Source of the DNA: Catalinimonas alkaloidigena
Lineage (GTDB): Bacteria > Bacteroidota > Bacteroidia > Cytophagales > Flexibacteraceae
Assembly (NCBI RefSeq): GCF_900100765.1
Contig: NZ_FNFO01000013.1
Coordinates: 124,001-188,000, forward strand
DNA length: 64,000 nt
Direction: 5' to 3'
The notes below the pieces were generated by a model, which saw only the letters and a program-made list of their open reading frames with translations, was not told the DNA's origin and ran no database searches. The first letter of the stretch is position 1. Every line of letters begins with the position of its first letter. Shown here piece after piece: positions 55,001 to 63,233 of the stretch. Position numbers and translations under genes: made by a program.

Positions 55001-56219
55001 CGAAGGGGGGCGCGTGCAGGTGACGGCCCTGGCGGAAACGCCCGGGTGGGTATCGCTCTACGTGAAAGACACGGGCGTCGGCATTCCGGCCGACCAGTTG
55101 GAGCGGGTCTTCGACCGGTTTCATCAGGTAGACGGTTCTGCCACCCGGCAGCACAACGGCACTGGCATCGGCCTAACGTTGACGAAGGAGCTGGTGCAAC
55201 TACACGGCGGACAAATTTCGGTGCAGAGCCAGGAGGGCGTGGGGACCGAATTCTGGGTTCGGTTGCCCATTGCATTAGCCACACTGCCGGCCAACGTGGT
55301 GGTGACGACGGCCGCACCTGTGACCGAGGTAGGAGAGGCGGACGTTTCTGAGGAGCTCGCCGCCCTGCCCGAAACGGTTGCCGCACCCGAAGCGCCTCTG
55401 TTGTTGATCGTCGAAGACCATCCGGACGTGCGGGCCTACATCCGCAGTTGCTTTGCCGGGCAGTACCGGCTCGCCGAAGCGCACGACGGGGAAGAAGGCC
55501 TGGCGAAAGCGCTGCGCGAAATTCCCGACCTGATCATCTCGGACCTGATGATGCCACGCCTCGACGGCCTGGCGCTGACGCGGCACCTCAAACGCGACGT
55601 GCGGACCAGCCACATTCCCGTGATCTTGCTGACGGCCAAAGCCTCGGTCGAAAGTAAAATCGACGGCCTGGACGAAGGCGCCGACGACTACCTGACCAAA
55701 CCTTTTGTGCCGCAGGAATTGCAGGCGCGGGTGCGGAATTTGATTGAGCAGCGGCAGCGTTTGCGGAAACGCTATCGTGAGCAATTACGCGATGTGGACC
55801 GCGCTCACGGGGGTATGGTGCCCGAGACAGAAGCTGCCCCCGCCGTGCAGGTCAGCTCCGTTCAGGTGCCTTCGGCCGACGAACGGTTCTTGCAGCGCGC
55901 CATTGCGCTGGTAGAGCAACACCTGGCCGACGAGCATTTCGGCACGGATCAGCTGGCGGAGGCGCTGACCCTGAGCCGCATGCAGCTGTATCGCAAATTG
56001 AAGGCTCTGACGGGCCAGGCACCTGTAGAATTTATTCGTACCCTACGCCTGCAACGGGCCGCTCAACTGCTGCGGCAGCGGTACGGAGCCGTTTCGGAAA
56101 TTGCGTACCTGGTTGGGTTTCAAAACCTGTCCTACTTCGCCAAATGCTTCAAGGAGCAGTATGGTGTAACGCCCTCCGCCTACATGGAAGAGTCGTCGGC
56201 CGAACCGGCGGTAGAATAA
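52086..56219 (+). CDS. Hybrid two-component system protein (HTCS) with periplasmic propeller
   Basis: The GTG at 52086 starts a signal peptide (MRQFWFCWLVCLLALPAFRVAA); a TACCTTCG box lies 55 bases before. The 1377-residue protein has about 14 two-component propeller repeats (motifs such as FLWIGSWDGVSRYD, NFWIGTYGGGLHRMD), a Y_Y_Y domain (about 700-770), and one TM (about 783-808). HisKA carries His849 (NISHEFRTPLTL), followed by HATPase, a receiver with Asp1153 (LIISDLMMPRLDG) and an AraC-type DNA-binding domain (about 1270-1370). HTCS proteins sense oligosaccharides in the periplasm and activate glycan-use genes. Here the only nearby candidate is the convergent GH36 gene; no susC/susD pair is present. 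Confidence 0.95.
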   Translation: MRQFWFCWLVCLLALPAFRVAAQDDPYFHYLGGQQGLRVGSANCLWRDRQGFLWIGSWDGVSRYDGYQTRVFQNDPDDSTSLSNNHVTSLFEDPHGYLWIGTSGGLCRMKLEHEQIERIQLPALKSQRVNVLYGEAGQEGLWVSTLGIDGGLGRLDLRSGQYRAYPWPDAWEEVPHIMSCAEDERGMWVSTNRNGLLWLDKTTGTWQPVPLPNDEQRLGEVVRQPDGDLWVAARTSLVRLTPSYSPEGELRPQEVVTEVVATDFGDQVRQLQQDASSRLWIGTRQGLYVYDPGQRRLRHYAQTSDENGGLHSNHINGMYVDSTGNLWLGYVEDGIDLVARTPQKFQHIRYKQEEPNGLSARYVLNAWEDRDSMLWIGTLEGGLNRYDRRTRTFRHYRADPGNPAALQHDAVQCMFEDRQGNFWIGTYGGGLHRMDRATGRFTHFGPTDNRPAPRLAFTIFQDRRDQLWIGSFDQGLFRFDPTTGTFTPIPLAFDSLGNTTIRNVLSVGEDPQGTLWVGTLREGLFWLDPALGQLVRAAGNAPGSGTTVYQIRPGSDGSLWLGTDSGLWRYAQGGDARNLPEPQHWWSKHGLPNDQVLGLLEDDLHRWWISTNRGLSRFDPQTQTFLSFDMADGLQNPMFEVGTCHRGASGTFYFGGVNGLNAFNPLSMPMSQQAPPVVLTQLQVMNQPLASSRTVAASSYLRELTLSYDQNFLAFEFAALDFTAAEKNQYAYQLEGVDDELIYSGNRRFASYPNLSPGTYTFRAIGANHDGIWNNAGVMLRVTITPPWWQTGWAWALYVVLLAGLLYLVFRYFLYQERLRSALALKRLEAEKLQEMDHLKTSFFTNISHEFRTPLTLILGPLQEVLAALPAHDPQVSRFRGMQRNAQRLLSLINQLLDVAKLEAGEVRIQVMAGDLREVLRRLTFSFSSLAESRRIHLLLDVPLTAIPAYYDADKLEKIVGNLLSNAFKFTDEGGRVQVTALAETPGWVSLYVKDTGVGIPADQLERVFDRFHQVDGSATRQHNGTGIGLTLTKELVQLHGGQISVQSQEGVGTEFWVRLPIALATLPANVVVTTAAPVTEVGEADVSEELAALPETVAAPEAPLLLIVEDHPDVRAYIRSCFAGQYRLAEAHDGEEGLAKALREIPDLIISDLMMPRLDGLALTRHLKRDVRTSHIPVILLTAKASVESKIDGLDEGADDYLTKPFVPQELQARVRNLIEQRQRLRKRYREQLRDVDRAHGGMVPETEAAPAVQVSSVQVPSADERFLQRAIALVEQHLADEHFGTDQLAEALTLSRMQLYRKLKALTGQAPVEFIRTLRLQRAAQLLRQRYGAVSEIAYLVGFQNLSYFAKCFKEQYGVTPSAYMEESSAEPAVE

Positions 56220-56231
56220 TTACTCTACCGC
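56208..56231. terminator. Hairpin spanning both stop codons of the HTCS and GH36 genes
   Basis: An 8-bp perfect stem (GCGGTAGA with TCTACCGC) has an 8-base loop that holds the TAA codons of both convergent genes. There is no T-run on either side, so it may be an RNA-stabilising or weak bidirectional termination structure rather than a classical terminator. Confidence 0.45.
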
Positions 56232-58409
56232 ATTGACTTCCAGCACCACGCTGCTGCGGCGTCCGTTCACCTGTGGATTGACGCCGACCTGCATGAGGTA
56301 ATCACCGGAATACACGGATTCTTCTCCGAAGGGCGTGCGCGCATCGGGGTAGAGGTTCAACTCACGAATCCGGTACTTCTTGGCGGGGTCCAGCCCCTTC
56401 AGGCGCACCGGCAGGTGGCTCCCGGCCTGGAAGCGCTCGCTCACCAGGTACGAAAACCACACGGCCCGGTTCTGCGCCTCGTTCACGTACAGGAGCGACG
56501 CGACGTCGCCCTCGTAAGGTGAAGCCAGGCGGTACTGATCGCCCTGCCAGATCACGTCCTGCATCTTTTCGTACTGCTGCAACGCCTGTTGCGAAAACCG
56601 CAGTTCTTTTTCGGGAAGTTCGCCGACCACGATGTCATACCCCAGCTTGCCCATCATCGCCACGTCTGTCCGGTACTTGAGGGATTGATCGCCCCATTCG
56701 GTAATGTGGTTGCACGTGGCCAGGGCCGGGTAGAAGTAGGAGTAGTTCCACTGGATAAACACCCGCTCCAGACCGTCGGTGTTGTCGCTGGGCCAGAATT
56801 CGGTGAAGTACCGGAGGGCACCGTAATCGACGCGCCCGCCGCCACCCGAGCAGAGCATAAGGGGCAGTGTGGGGTACTTTTGCCGCAGCCGCTCCAGCAC
56901 GTCGTAGAGGCCGTTCACGTAATCTACATACAGGTGCGTCTGGTGCTTGGCCGTTGCCGAGTAGGCGTTGTAAATCACCGCGTTACAGTCCCACTTGATG
57001 TAGCTCAGGTCCGGGTTTTTCGTCATCAGGTCGTCTACCACGCCGTAGACAAAGTCCTGCACTTTCGGGTTGGAAAGGTCGAGCACCAGTTGGTTGCGGA
57101 AGTAGTATTCGTCGCGGTTGGGCAGTTTGATGACCCAATCGGGGTGCTTTTCGTAGAGTTCGCTTTTCGGACTGACCATCTCCGGCTCCAGCCAGATGCC
57201 GAACTTAACGCCCGCCGCCTGGGCTTCCTTCACCAGATAGCCAATGCCGTGCGGCAGTTTCTGCCGGTTTTCCTGCCAGTCGCCCAGGCCGGTGTGGTCG
57301 TCGTTGCGGGGGTACTTGTTGGCAAACCAGCCGTCGTCGAGCAGAAACAGGTCCACCCCCAAATCGGCACCGTCTTTAAAAAGGGCCGTGAGTTTCGGTT
57401 CGTTGAAGTCGAAGTACGTCGCCTCCCAGTTGTTGAGCAGGGTGAGGCGCTCTTCCTGCCCTTGCGGAATGCGGTAGCGGCGCGCCCAGCGGTGCAGGTT
57501 GCGGCTGGCTTGCCCGGTGCCTTTGGACGAGAATGTGTAGACCAGGGCGGGTGTTGTAAAGGTCTGATTGGCAGGGAGATAATATTCGGAAGCGTAAGGG
57601 TTGATGCCTGCGATGAGGCGCAGGTTGTGCAACGGATCGACTTCAAAGTCGATTTTGTAGTTGCCCGACCACGCCAGGTTGGCCAGCAGCACGTCGCCGT
57701 GATCCTCGTGCGCGGGCTGGTTGAACGCTAGCAGAAATGAAGGGGGCTGGAACAGGTCCGCCCGGGCGCCCAACTTGGAATCCAGCACCTTGATGCCCTC
57801 CGATAGTTGCTCTTCACGGGGGTTCATTTCCCGCGCCCAGTCTCCGTGAAAGTGCGTGAGGTAGTAAGACTGGGCCGGCAGGTACAGGTTCGCCGAGGCG
57901 TACTTGTGCAAGACCACGTCTTTTCGCTCGCGGTGGCGGATGGTCGACCATTGTTCGATCACGTCCACTTCCGGATAGGTCTTGTAATACAACACCACTT
58001 CGAACGGATACTGCGGATCTTTCAGGGTGATGGCCGTCTGGCGGATGCCCTGGTCGAGGCGTTGCGTCTGGTGGCTGACGTACCGTAAGTCGAGCGAGGG
58101 GTTCCCGTCGGCGTGGGTGGCACGCAGGGCGGGTTCCAGCAGGTTGCGGCTGCCGGCCGGCGTATAGGCCGAATTATAAAGCTCGGTGTAGTCATAGCCC
58201 TGGCCCTGAGCCGGTTGGACCGGAAGCGTTTGGTAATCGGCGGGTTGTTGCAGGCGGTTGCCCAGGTAGACGACCGAAACGTCGCCATGGGGCGTCACGC
58301 GCATCACCAGTGCAGTGTGCTCGGTTTCGACGGTAATCAGCGAATCGGCCGGAGCAGCTAGGAGGGTACCTGTGCAGAGCGCCAGCAAAAACGGAAGCAA
58401 AAAACGCAT
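56220..58409 (-). CDS. GH36 alpha-galactosidase, exported
   Basis: The start is at MRFLLPFLLALCTGTLLAAP, where a signal peptide begins; a longer frame to 58646 is not protein-like. The 729-residue protein has the GH36 N-terminal supersandwich (about 25-290), barrel (about 310-640) and C-terminal sandwich. The nucleophile Asp474 is in YIKWDCN, the acid/base Asp542 in WPSDNTDG, and the substrate-binding LLDDGWF is at about 356-362. It removes alpha-1,6-linked galactose from raffinose-type sugars or galactomannan. Cleavage after Ala gives a periplasmic enzyme; no sorting domain is present. A TACTTTG box lies about 30 bases upstream. Confidence 0.94.
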   Translation of the reverse strand: MRFLLPFLLALCTGTLLAAPADSLITVETEHTALVMRVTPHGDVSVVYLGNRLQQPADYQTLPVQPAQGQGYDYTELYNSAYTPAGSRNLLEPALRATHADGNPSLDLRYVSHQTQRLDQGIRQTAITLKDPQYPFEVVLYYKTYPEVDVIEQWSTIRHRERKDVVLHKYASANLYLPAQSYYLTHFHGDWAREMNPREEQLSEGIKVLDSKLGARADLFQPPSFLLAFNQPAHEDHGDVLLANLAWSGNYKIDFEVDPLHNLRLIAGINPYASEYYLPANQTFTTPALVYTFSSKGTGQASRNLHRWARRYRIPQGQEERLTLLNNWEATYFDFNEPKLTALFKDGADLGVDLFLLDDGWFANKYPRNDDHTGLGDWQENRQKLPHGIGYLVKEAQAAGVKFGIWLEPEMVSPKSELYEKHPDWVIKLPNRDEYYFRNQLVLDLSNPKVQDFVYGVVDDLMTKNPDLSYIKWDCNAVIYNAYSATAKHQTHLYVDYVNGLYDVLERLRQKYPTLPLMLCSGGGGRVDYGALRYFTEFWPSDNTDGLERVFIQWNYSYFYPALATCNHITEWGDQSLKYRTDVAMMGKLGYDIVVGELPEKELRFSQQALQQYEKMQDVIWQGDQYRLASPYEGDVASLLYVNEAQNRAVWFSYLVSERFQAGSHLPVRLKGLDPAKKYRIRELNLYPDARTPFGEESVYSGDYLMQVGVNPQVNGRRSSVVLEVNAVE

Positions 58410-58794
58410 AGGGGTGAGGTAGTAGGTTTCCGATGCAAAGTACAGGATCGGATGCAATTCATGTGAGTAAGCACAGCTTCTGAAGCGCGGTGCAGTGGAA
58501 GGGCTGTATTTTTTTTCGGAAAAGCACGTGGTGGATACGAGGCTACATCTTGAGCAGGATGACACCTTGCCGAACGCTGTCATCATCCATAAAAAGCGTT
58601 GTTCCTTCGAAGAAATTGCATTTGCAAGGAGAAGCCTTTCCTTCACTTGTCTTGAAATAAGGCAAATTTCTATCTTTCACACACGAACAGTTCATTCCAG
58701 GCAACGGAAGATCCGCACCTTTGGGTTGAATATTGTTAATTTTTGAATAAATATTACAATTTATAGTTAGGGGGCCTTTTGTGGTTCTCTAGAG
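58410..58794. other. Gene-free divergent region between the GH36 and TPR genes
   Basis: The stretch holds the two divergent promoters. ACCTTTG at about 58717-58723 could be the -7 element for the TPR gene. An AT-rich segment (58725-58765) follows. Nothing else recognised. Confidence 0.4.
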
Positions 58795-60390
58795 ATGTGC
58801 GTAATTACGCACCGCTTCAGTGTGAAAATGGCGCGTAACAATTCAAGAACTATTGCTACTCAAAACCTGCAGGCAGCCTTGCTGCCCATGGAAGCTTCCT
58901 CGTCTGAAGTAAAGCAGCTCGTCGAGCAGGCCTACCAGTATAACATTTTCGATGCTGACCAACTGACGCAGTACCTGGCCCTGTTACAACAGGCGAAAGC
59001 GTATTTTGGGCAGCAGGAAAGCGAGAAAGAGCGCCTGGAATGTCTGTTGGCCGAGGTTTTTGGCATTTACATGAACGGGCAGCAGCGCGAAGCGCTTCAG
59101 CAGCTAGAGGACTGCCTGCCGCAAGTCAGGGCCCTGGGCGATCCCGGGCAACTGGTGTTTGCCAAAGGAGTGGCGGGACTGATCACCTGGACGCTGGGAG
59201 ACCTGACCCGCGGCATGCGGGAATTGCTGGAAGCGCTGGCCATTCTGGAAGAAACTCAGGTGACGGAAGACTGGCTTTCTACCTATTATCTATTGGGTAA
59301 CCAGTACCTGGATCTGAAAGATCTGGAAAATGCCCGCCGCTGTTTCGAAAAGGGGCTGGCCTTGCCGGAGCACTACACCAATCGCGTCAGCGTCCCCATC
59401 ACCCAGGCCCGCATTTACGACGGCTTGGCCAGTGTCTGCCTGTTGGAAGTAAACTACGGCCAAGCATTAACGTACCTGGCGAAAGCCCGCCACCTGCAAG
59501 AGCGGTGTCAGGACAACTACGGGCTGTCGCGCACTTTACACGATACCGCATTCATTTACCGAAAGAAAGGACTCGTTGCGCAGGCACTCGACTATTACGG
59601 CCAAAGTCTGGCGTTGCGGCGGAAAGCTTCTCTGAAAAATGGGTTGGTTACGACCCTGACGCATCTGGGCGAGTTTCACCTGGAGTTGGGCAAGCCGGAC
59701 CTCGCGTTTCCGCTGTTGGAAGAAGGGTTGCAATGGGCGCGTCAGGTAGGGGTGCAGAGTAAGGTGTGTACGCTGTACCACCTCCTGAGTCGGTACTATA
59801 AGCTAGCGGGCGATGCACCCCGCGCACTGGAATGCCTGGAAGAGTACCTGGCCTTACGCGACCACATGGCGAGCGACGAAGTGCAGATGCAACTCAAGCG
59901 CCTTTCCATTCGGCATGAGCTGGAGAAGAGCGAACGCGAAGCCGAAATTCACCGCTTGCGCCACACGGAACTGAAGGCGGCTTACGACGAAATCAGTCAG
60001 ATCAACGAACATCTGAAAGAGGTCATTTCGTACGTAGAGGAACGGAACCAGCAGATTTCGGCACACAAAGAAGAAATTGAAGCCCAGTCGGAACAACTAC
60101 GCTGCGCCAACGAGGCCATTACCGAGCTCAACCAGCAATTGGAAGACAAAGTGCGCGAGCGGACGGCATCGCTGGCACAACAGAACCAGCTTTTTAAAGA
60201 ATATGCCGAGTTGAACGCACACAAAGTGCGGGGCCCGCTGGCTCGGATTCTCGGTCTTTTGCAACTGGTCCGCATCGAATTGGTGAAGCCGGAAGAGCTG
60301 CCCACCATTCTGGGCCACCTCGAGCACTCTGCGCAGGAGCTCGACCAGGTGGTTACTCTGATGAACGAAGTCCTGTCGAAATCCAGGTAA
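58795..60390 (+). CDS. TPR protein with coiled coil and histidine-kinase dimerisation helix but no ATPase domain
   Basis: The longest start is ATG 58795; ATG 58828 is more likely if the palindrome at 58797-58812 is an operator. The 531-residue protein has no signal peptide. About seven TPR pairs fill residues 40-340 (for example LSTYYLLGNQYLDLKDLENA, RTLHDTAFIYRKKGLVAQA). A coiled coil follows at about 350-470. The last 55 residues (YAELNAHKVRGPLARILGLL) match the DHp helix of Bacteroidota kinases of the HKxRxPxARI type, including the His, but no HATPase follows before the stop. It may be phosphorylated by another kinase or act as an adaptor. A strong terminator directly follows, so the end is not an obvious truncation. 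Confidence 0.85.
   Translation: MCVITHRFSVKMARNNSRTIATQNLQAALLPMEASSSEVKQLVEQAYQYNIFDADQLTQYLALLQQAKAYFGQQESEKERLECLLAEVFGIYMNGQQREALQQLEDCLPQVRALGDPGQLVFAKGVAGLITWTLGDLTRGMRELLEALAILEETQVTEDWLSTYYLLGNQYLDLKDLENARRCFEKGLALPEHYTNRVSVPITQARIYDGLASVCLLEVNYGQALTYLAKARHLQERCQDNYGLSRTLHDTAFIYRKKGLVAQALDYYGQSLALRRKASLKNGLVTTLTHLGEFHLELGKPDLAFPLLEEGLQWARQVGVQSKVCTLYHLLSRYYKLAGDAPRALECLEEYLALRDHMASDEVQMQLKRLSIRHELEKSEREAEIHRLRHTELKAAYDEISQINEHLKEVISYVEERNQQISAHKEEIEAQSEQLRCANEAITELNQQLEDKVRERTASLAQQNQLFKEYAELNAHKVRGPLARILGLLQLVRIELVKPEELPTILGHLEHSAQELDQVVTLMNEVLSKSR
58797..58812. promoter_or_regulatory. 16-bp perfect palindrome at the start of the TPR gene
   Basis: GTGCGTAATTACGCAC is fully palindromic and overlaps the first possible start codon. 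It could be an operator if translation starts at 58828. Confidence 0.45.
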
Positions 60391-60421
60391 CAGCGGAAAA
60401 TTTACCGTCCATACAAAACAG

Positions 60422-60456
60422 AAACGCCCTTGTTCCTTCGGAACAAGGGCGTTTTA
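60422..60456. terminator. Bidirectional rho-independent terminator
   Basis: A 15-bp stem (60422-60436 with 60440-60454; CGCCCTTGTTCC/GGAACAAGGGCG plus three A-T pairs) with a TTC loop lies between two convergent genes (TPR and OYE). A and T runs on each side allow termination in both directions. Confidence 0.85.
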
Positions 60457-60475
60457 TCAACTGTACTACTGAAAA

Positions 60476-61585
60476 TTAGTTGTTGACCTCGGTGGCAGCC
60501 AGCGTGGGATAGTCCGTGTAGCCTTTCGTACCGGGTGTGTAGAACGTGTCCTGGTCCCAGTCGGCGAGTTCCGCATGCTGCGCAAACCGCTCGGGCAGAT
60601 CGGGGTTCGAAATAAACAGTTTTCCGAACGAAACCAGATCGGCCTCACCGTCCTGAAGTACCTGATTTCCTTTGTCCTGGTCGAACCCACCGTTGATCAT
60701 CAGGGTGCCCTGGTACAGAGGCCGGTAGCGCTTCGCAATGTGAGGCTCGGCGTGCGGCACATCACTCACGTCGGTAAACGGCTCGGACAGGTGCAGATAC
60801 GCCAGATTGTACTCGTTCAGTCGCTTCACGATGTAGTCGAACGTGGGGATGGTTTCTTCATCCAGCGTCATGCCGAACGTGCCGTGCAACGACGGATTCA
60901 GCCGTACGCCGATCCGGTTTTCCGGCATCACTTCTTTGATGGCATCGATTACTTCGAATAAAATCCGGGCGCGGTTTTCGATCGAGCCGCCGTACTCGTC
61001 CGTCCGGTGGTTGGACGTGCCGTTGAAAAACTGGTGCAACAGGTATCCGTTCGACGAATGGATTTCCACCCCATCGAAGCCTGCTTCCCAGGCGTTGGCG
61101 GCGCCCCGTTTAAAATCTTCGATCGTTTCCTGAATCTCTTCCAGACTCATGGCTTTGGGAGCGACGGTATCCTTAAACCCTTCCGGTGTAAACGACTTGG
61201 CGTGCGGATTGAGTGCCGAAGGAGCCAGCGGCAGTTTTCCGCCGTGAAAGTCGGGGTGCGACATCCGCCCTACATGCCAGAGTTGGAGGAAGATTTTTCC
61301 GTCGGCTTCGTGTACCGCCTGGGTCACCGGTTTCCAGCCTTCGACCTGCGCGGCTGAGTAGATGCCCGGCGTGTTGATATACCCTACGGCCCGTGGCGAA
61401 ATTTGCGAGCCTTCGCTGATGATCAATCCGGCCGAAGCCCGCTGCCGGTAATATTCGGCGTGAATATCGAACGGAGCATTTTCGGCATTGTTGGCCCGGC
61501 TGCGCGTCATCGGAGCCATCACCACCCGGTTCTTCAGGGTGAGGTCTCCCATCGTATATTCGGTTAACAAAGGTTGTGTCGACAT
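60476..61585 (-). CDS. Old Yellow Enzyme family flavin reductase (alkene reductase)
   Basis: The 369-residue protein has the OYE fold: KNRVVMAPMTRSRA near the FMN site, LQLWHVGRMSHPDF, the substrate-binding region as HSSNGYLLHQFFN (His-Ser-Ser-Asn replacing the common His-Gly-Ala-Asn), and the phosphate-binding end VSFGKLFISNPDLPER. It reduces activated C=C bonds of enals, enones or nitro compounds with NAD(P)H. Length and layout match NemA-like members. An inverted repeat directly upstream of its start codon suggests control by a dimeric repressor that is not encoded nearby. Confidence 0.93.
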   Translation of the reverse strand: MSTQPLLTEYTMGDLTLKNRVVMAPMTRSRANNAENAPFDIHAEYYRQRASAGLIISEGSQISPRAVGYINTPGIYSAAQVEGWKPVTQAVHEADGKIFLQLWHVGRMSHPDFHGGKLPLAPSALNPHAKSFTPEGFKDTVAPKAMSLEEIQETIEDFKRGAANAWEAGFDGVEIHSSNGYLLHQFFNGTSNHRTDEYGGSIENRARILFEVIDAIKEVMPENRIGVRLNPSLHGTFGMTLDEETIPTFDYIVKRLNEYNLAYLHLSEPFTDVSDVPHAEPHIAKRYRPLYQGTLMINGGFDQDKGNQVLQDGEADLVSFGKLFISNPDLPERFAQHAELADWDQDTFYTPGTKGYTDYPTLAATEVNN

Positions 61586-61588
61586 ATG

Positions 61589-61615
61589 TATCTGTATTAA
61601 ATGTTGATACAGATA
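61589..61615. promoter_or_regulatory. Inverted repeat upstream of the OYE gene, likely operator
   Basis: TATCTGTAT and ATACAGATA form a perfect 9-bp inverted repeat with a 9-base spacer, starting 3 bases upstream of the start codon. Size and place suit a TetR-, MarR- or HxlR-type repressor. Confidence 0.6.
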
Positions 61616-61698
61616 ACGTGTCGAGACGAAAGTTTGTTCTCGAAAGGGCCAATAGTTTTAGAGAATAGCCTACGGGTAACGTAGGCGGCTGTGGGAGG

Positions 61699-63150
61699 CT
61701 ACTGGATGCGCAGTTTTTGGGTAAAGGAGCCCAGTGACGTTTCCAGCACCGCGAGGTACGTACCTTGCGGCAGCGGAGGCAGACGGAGCAAAGGCTGGGT
61801 CGCCGTAACGTCGGTTTGCCAGGCAAGCTGTCCTAGGCTGGTATACAGACGGAGCGTCCCCTGGCTGACGGAGGGTGGCCAGGCTAGGCGCACCTGCTCG
61901 TGTGCCGGGTTGGGATAGAGGCCCCAGGGGGACGACAGCGGGCGGTCCGGACTACTCGTTGGCGTAGGGTAGTAGGCGTAGTGTTTGACGTTGGGCACCC
62001 ACCGATCAGAGTCCCAGTTGCTAAAAATGTGACAGACGATGCGCTCCAGCGCGTCGTACTGATAGGCCATGTGGGTATCGGCAACCCAATTTTCAGAGGC
62101 GGCATCCCAGAGCCATTCCTCCCACTGGTGCAGATTGCCGGCCCCGTCGTATCGGGAGTACTGCGCATAGACGCCCACCCAGCGGCCAGTGTCGGCCTGG
62201 GGGCTCCAATCGTACCTCCGACTCAGGACCACGTGCCCTTGTGCATCGTACCCGGATTCGCCACGGGCCAGCGGCACCCACTGGTGCGCCTCTTCCAGCC
62301 AGCGGTCCGTCGTAAATCCGGTGGTGCGCCCGGCAGAGTCGTTCGTGTACAGGGTGCGCGACTCCGACACCCACGCCTGCTGAGGAATGACCCAGGCCTG
62401 GTCCCATTCGCTCTCTTTGTATCCTTCTGCGGAATAGGCGTACGTAGTCATAAATTTGTTAACCCACTGTTGCCCTGACGGTTGCCACTCGTCCGTCTTG
62501 ACTTCTACCAGCTGACCGTCGGGGCGATAAGTGTGCGTCGTCTGCAGGTGATTTCCCCAGGTGTTGGCTACCCATTGGTCTTGAGACAGCGTCTGTATGC
62601 GTCCTTCGGCATCGTAGAGGTTACGATACCGGGTAACGCCCTGCCACGCACCCTGGACCCAGTGGTAGCTGGCCCAGTACGCTAAGCGTTGCTGTGCGTC
62701 GTACACTTCGTCGAATCGGGCCTGCTCCAGCCAGGCATTGTTCCAGCGGGTGTACTTTATTTCTGAGGTCTGGTTGCCCTGCGTATCGTAGACATACTCC
62801 CACCGCGTGACGTCCTGCCAGGTGGCGCCGGCAGCACTGGCCTCCGCGAAAACAAGAGACACCAGCTGCCCCTGGCTATCGTAGGTGCGCTGCCACCGGG
62901 CATTGGGTTGCCAACCTGAAGCAGGCGCCCACAGCCAGGAGATCTGCTCGTGTAGCAGCGCGTTGGTGTAAGTGAACGAGAGTTTGTGCGTGGGCACCGA
63001 ATCGGTCGGGGTATGAAACAGGAACACCACCATGCTATCCGCATCCGAGTGTGTGTCGGTCGTGGAAAGGGCAGGTAAGCCTGGGGAGGCGGAACAAACG
63101 GCGTGTGCCCAGGCGGCAACCACCAGAAAAAAAAGAAGGCGAAGGTTCAT
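61699..63150 (-). CDS. Secreted protein with tandem YD-like repeats and T9SS sorting domain
   Basis: The start is at MNLRLLFFLVVAAWAHAVCS (an ATG 8 codons earlier is in frame). The 483-residue protein has about nine repeats of 40-45 residues, with the pattern W-x(5-8)-W-x(4-6)-R-x(3-5)-YD-x-x-G (for example RWEYVYDTQGNQTSEIKYTR, RYRNLYDAEGRIQTLSQDQW). These resemble RHS/YD-type beta-hairpin repeats but lack an RHS core or toxin domain. The last 85 residues contain LYPNPAHEQVRLAW and end in a type A T9SS domain (SFTQKLRIQ). It is therefore a surface or released protein of unknown function, perhaps adhesive. It is transcribed separately. Confidence 0.75.
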   Translation of the reverse strand: MNLRLLFFLVVAAWAHAVCSASPGLPALSTTDTHSDADSMVVFLFHTPTDSVPTHKLSFTYTNALLHEQISWLWAPASGWQPNARWQRTYDSQGQLVSLVFAEASAAGATWQDVTRWEYVYDTQGNQTSEIKYTRWNNAWLEQARFDEVYDAQQRLAYWASYHWVQGAWQGVTRYRNLYDAEGRIQTLSQDQWVANTWGNHLQTTHTYRPDGQLVEVKTDEWQPSGQQWVNKFMTTYAYSAEGYKESEWDQAWVIPQQAWVSESRTLYTNDSAGRTTGFTTDRWLEEAHQWVPLARGESGYDAQGHVVLSRRYDWSPQADTGRWVGVYAQYSRYDGAGNLHQWEEWLWDAASENWVADTHMAYQYDALERIVCHIFSNWDSDRWVPNVKHYAYYPTPTSSPDRPLSSPWGLYPNPAHEQVRLAWPPSVSQGTLRLYTSLGQLAWQTDVTATQPLLRLPPLPQGTYLAVLETSLGSFTQKLRIQ

Positions 63151-63233
63151 CGTAGGATCGAAAGAGGGCGGCAAGAAACAAGAAAAGCAGGCCGCCCGCT
63201 TTGTAAAATCCCGACGTTATGGAAGCAGAATGC

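Noticed and set aside
52086-58409. A polysaccharide utilisation locus
   Set aside because: An HTCS and a GH36 enzyme are present, but no SusC/SusD pair or further glycosidases are linked, so the term is not justified.
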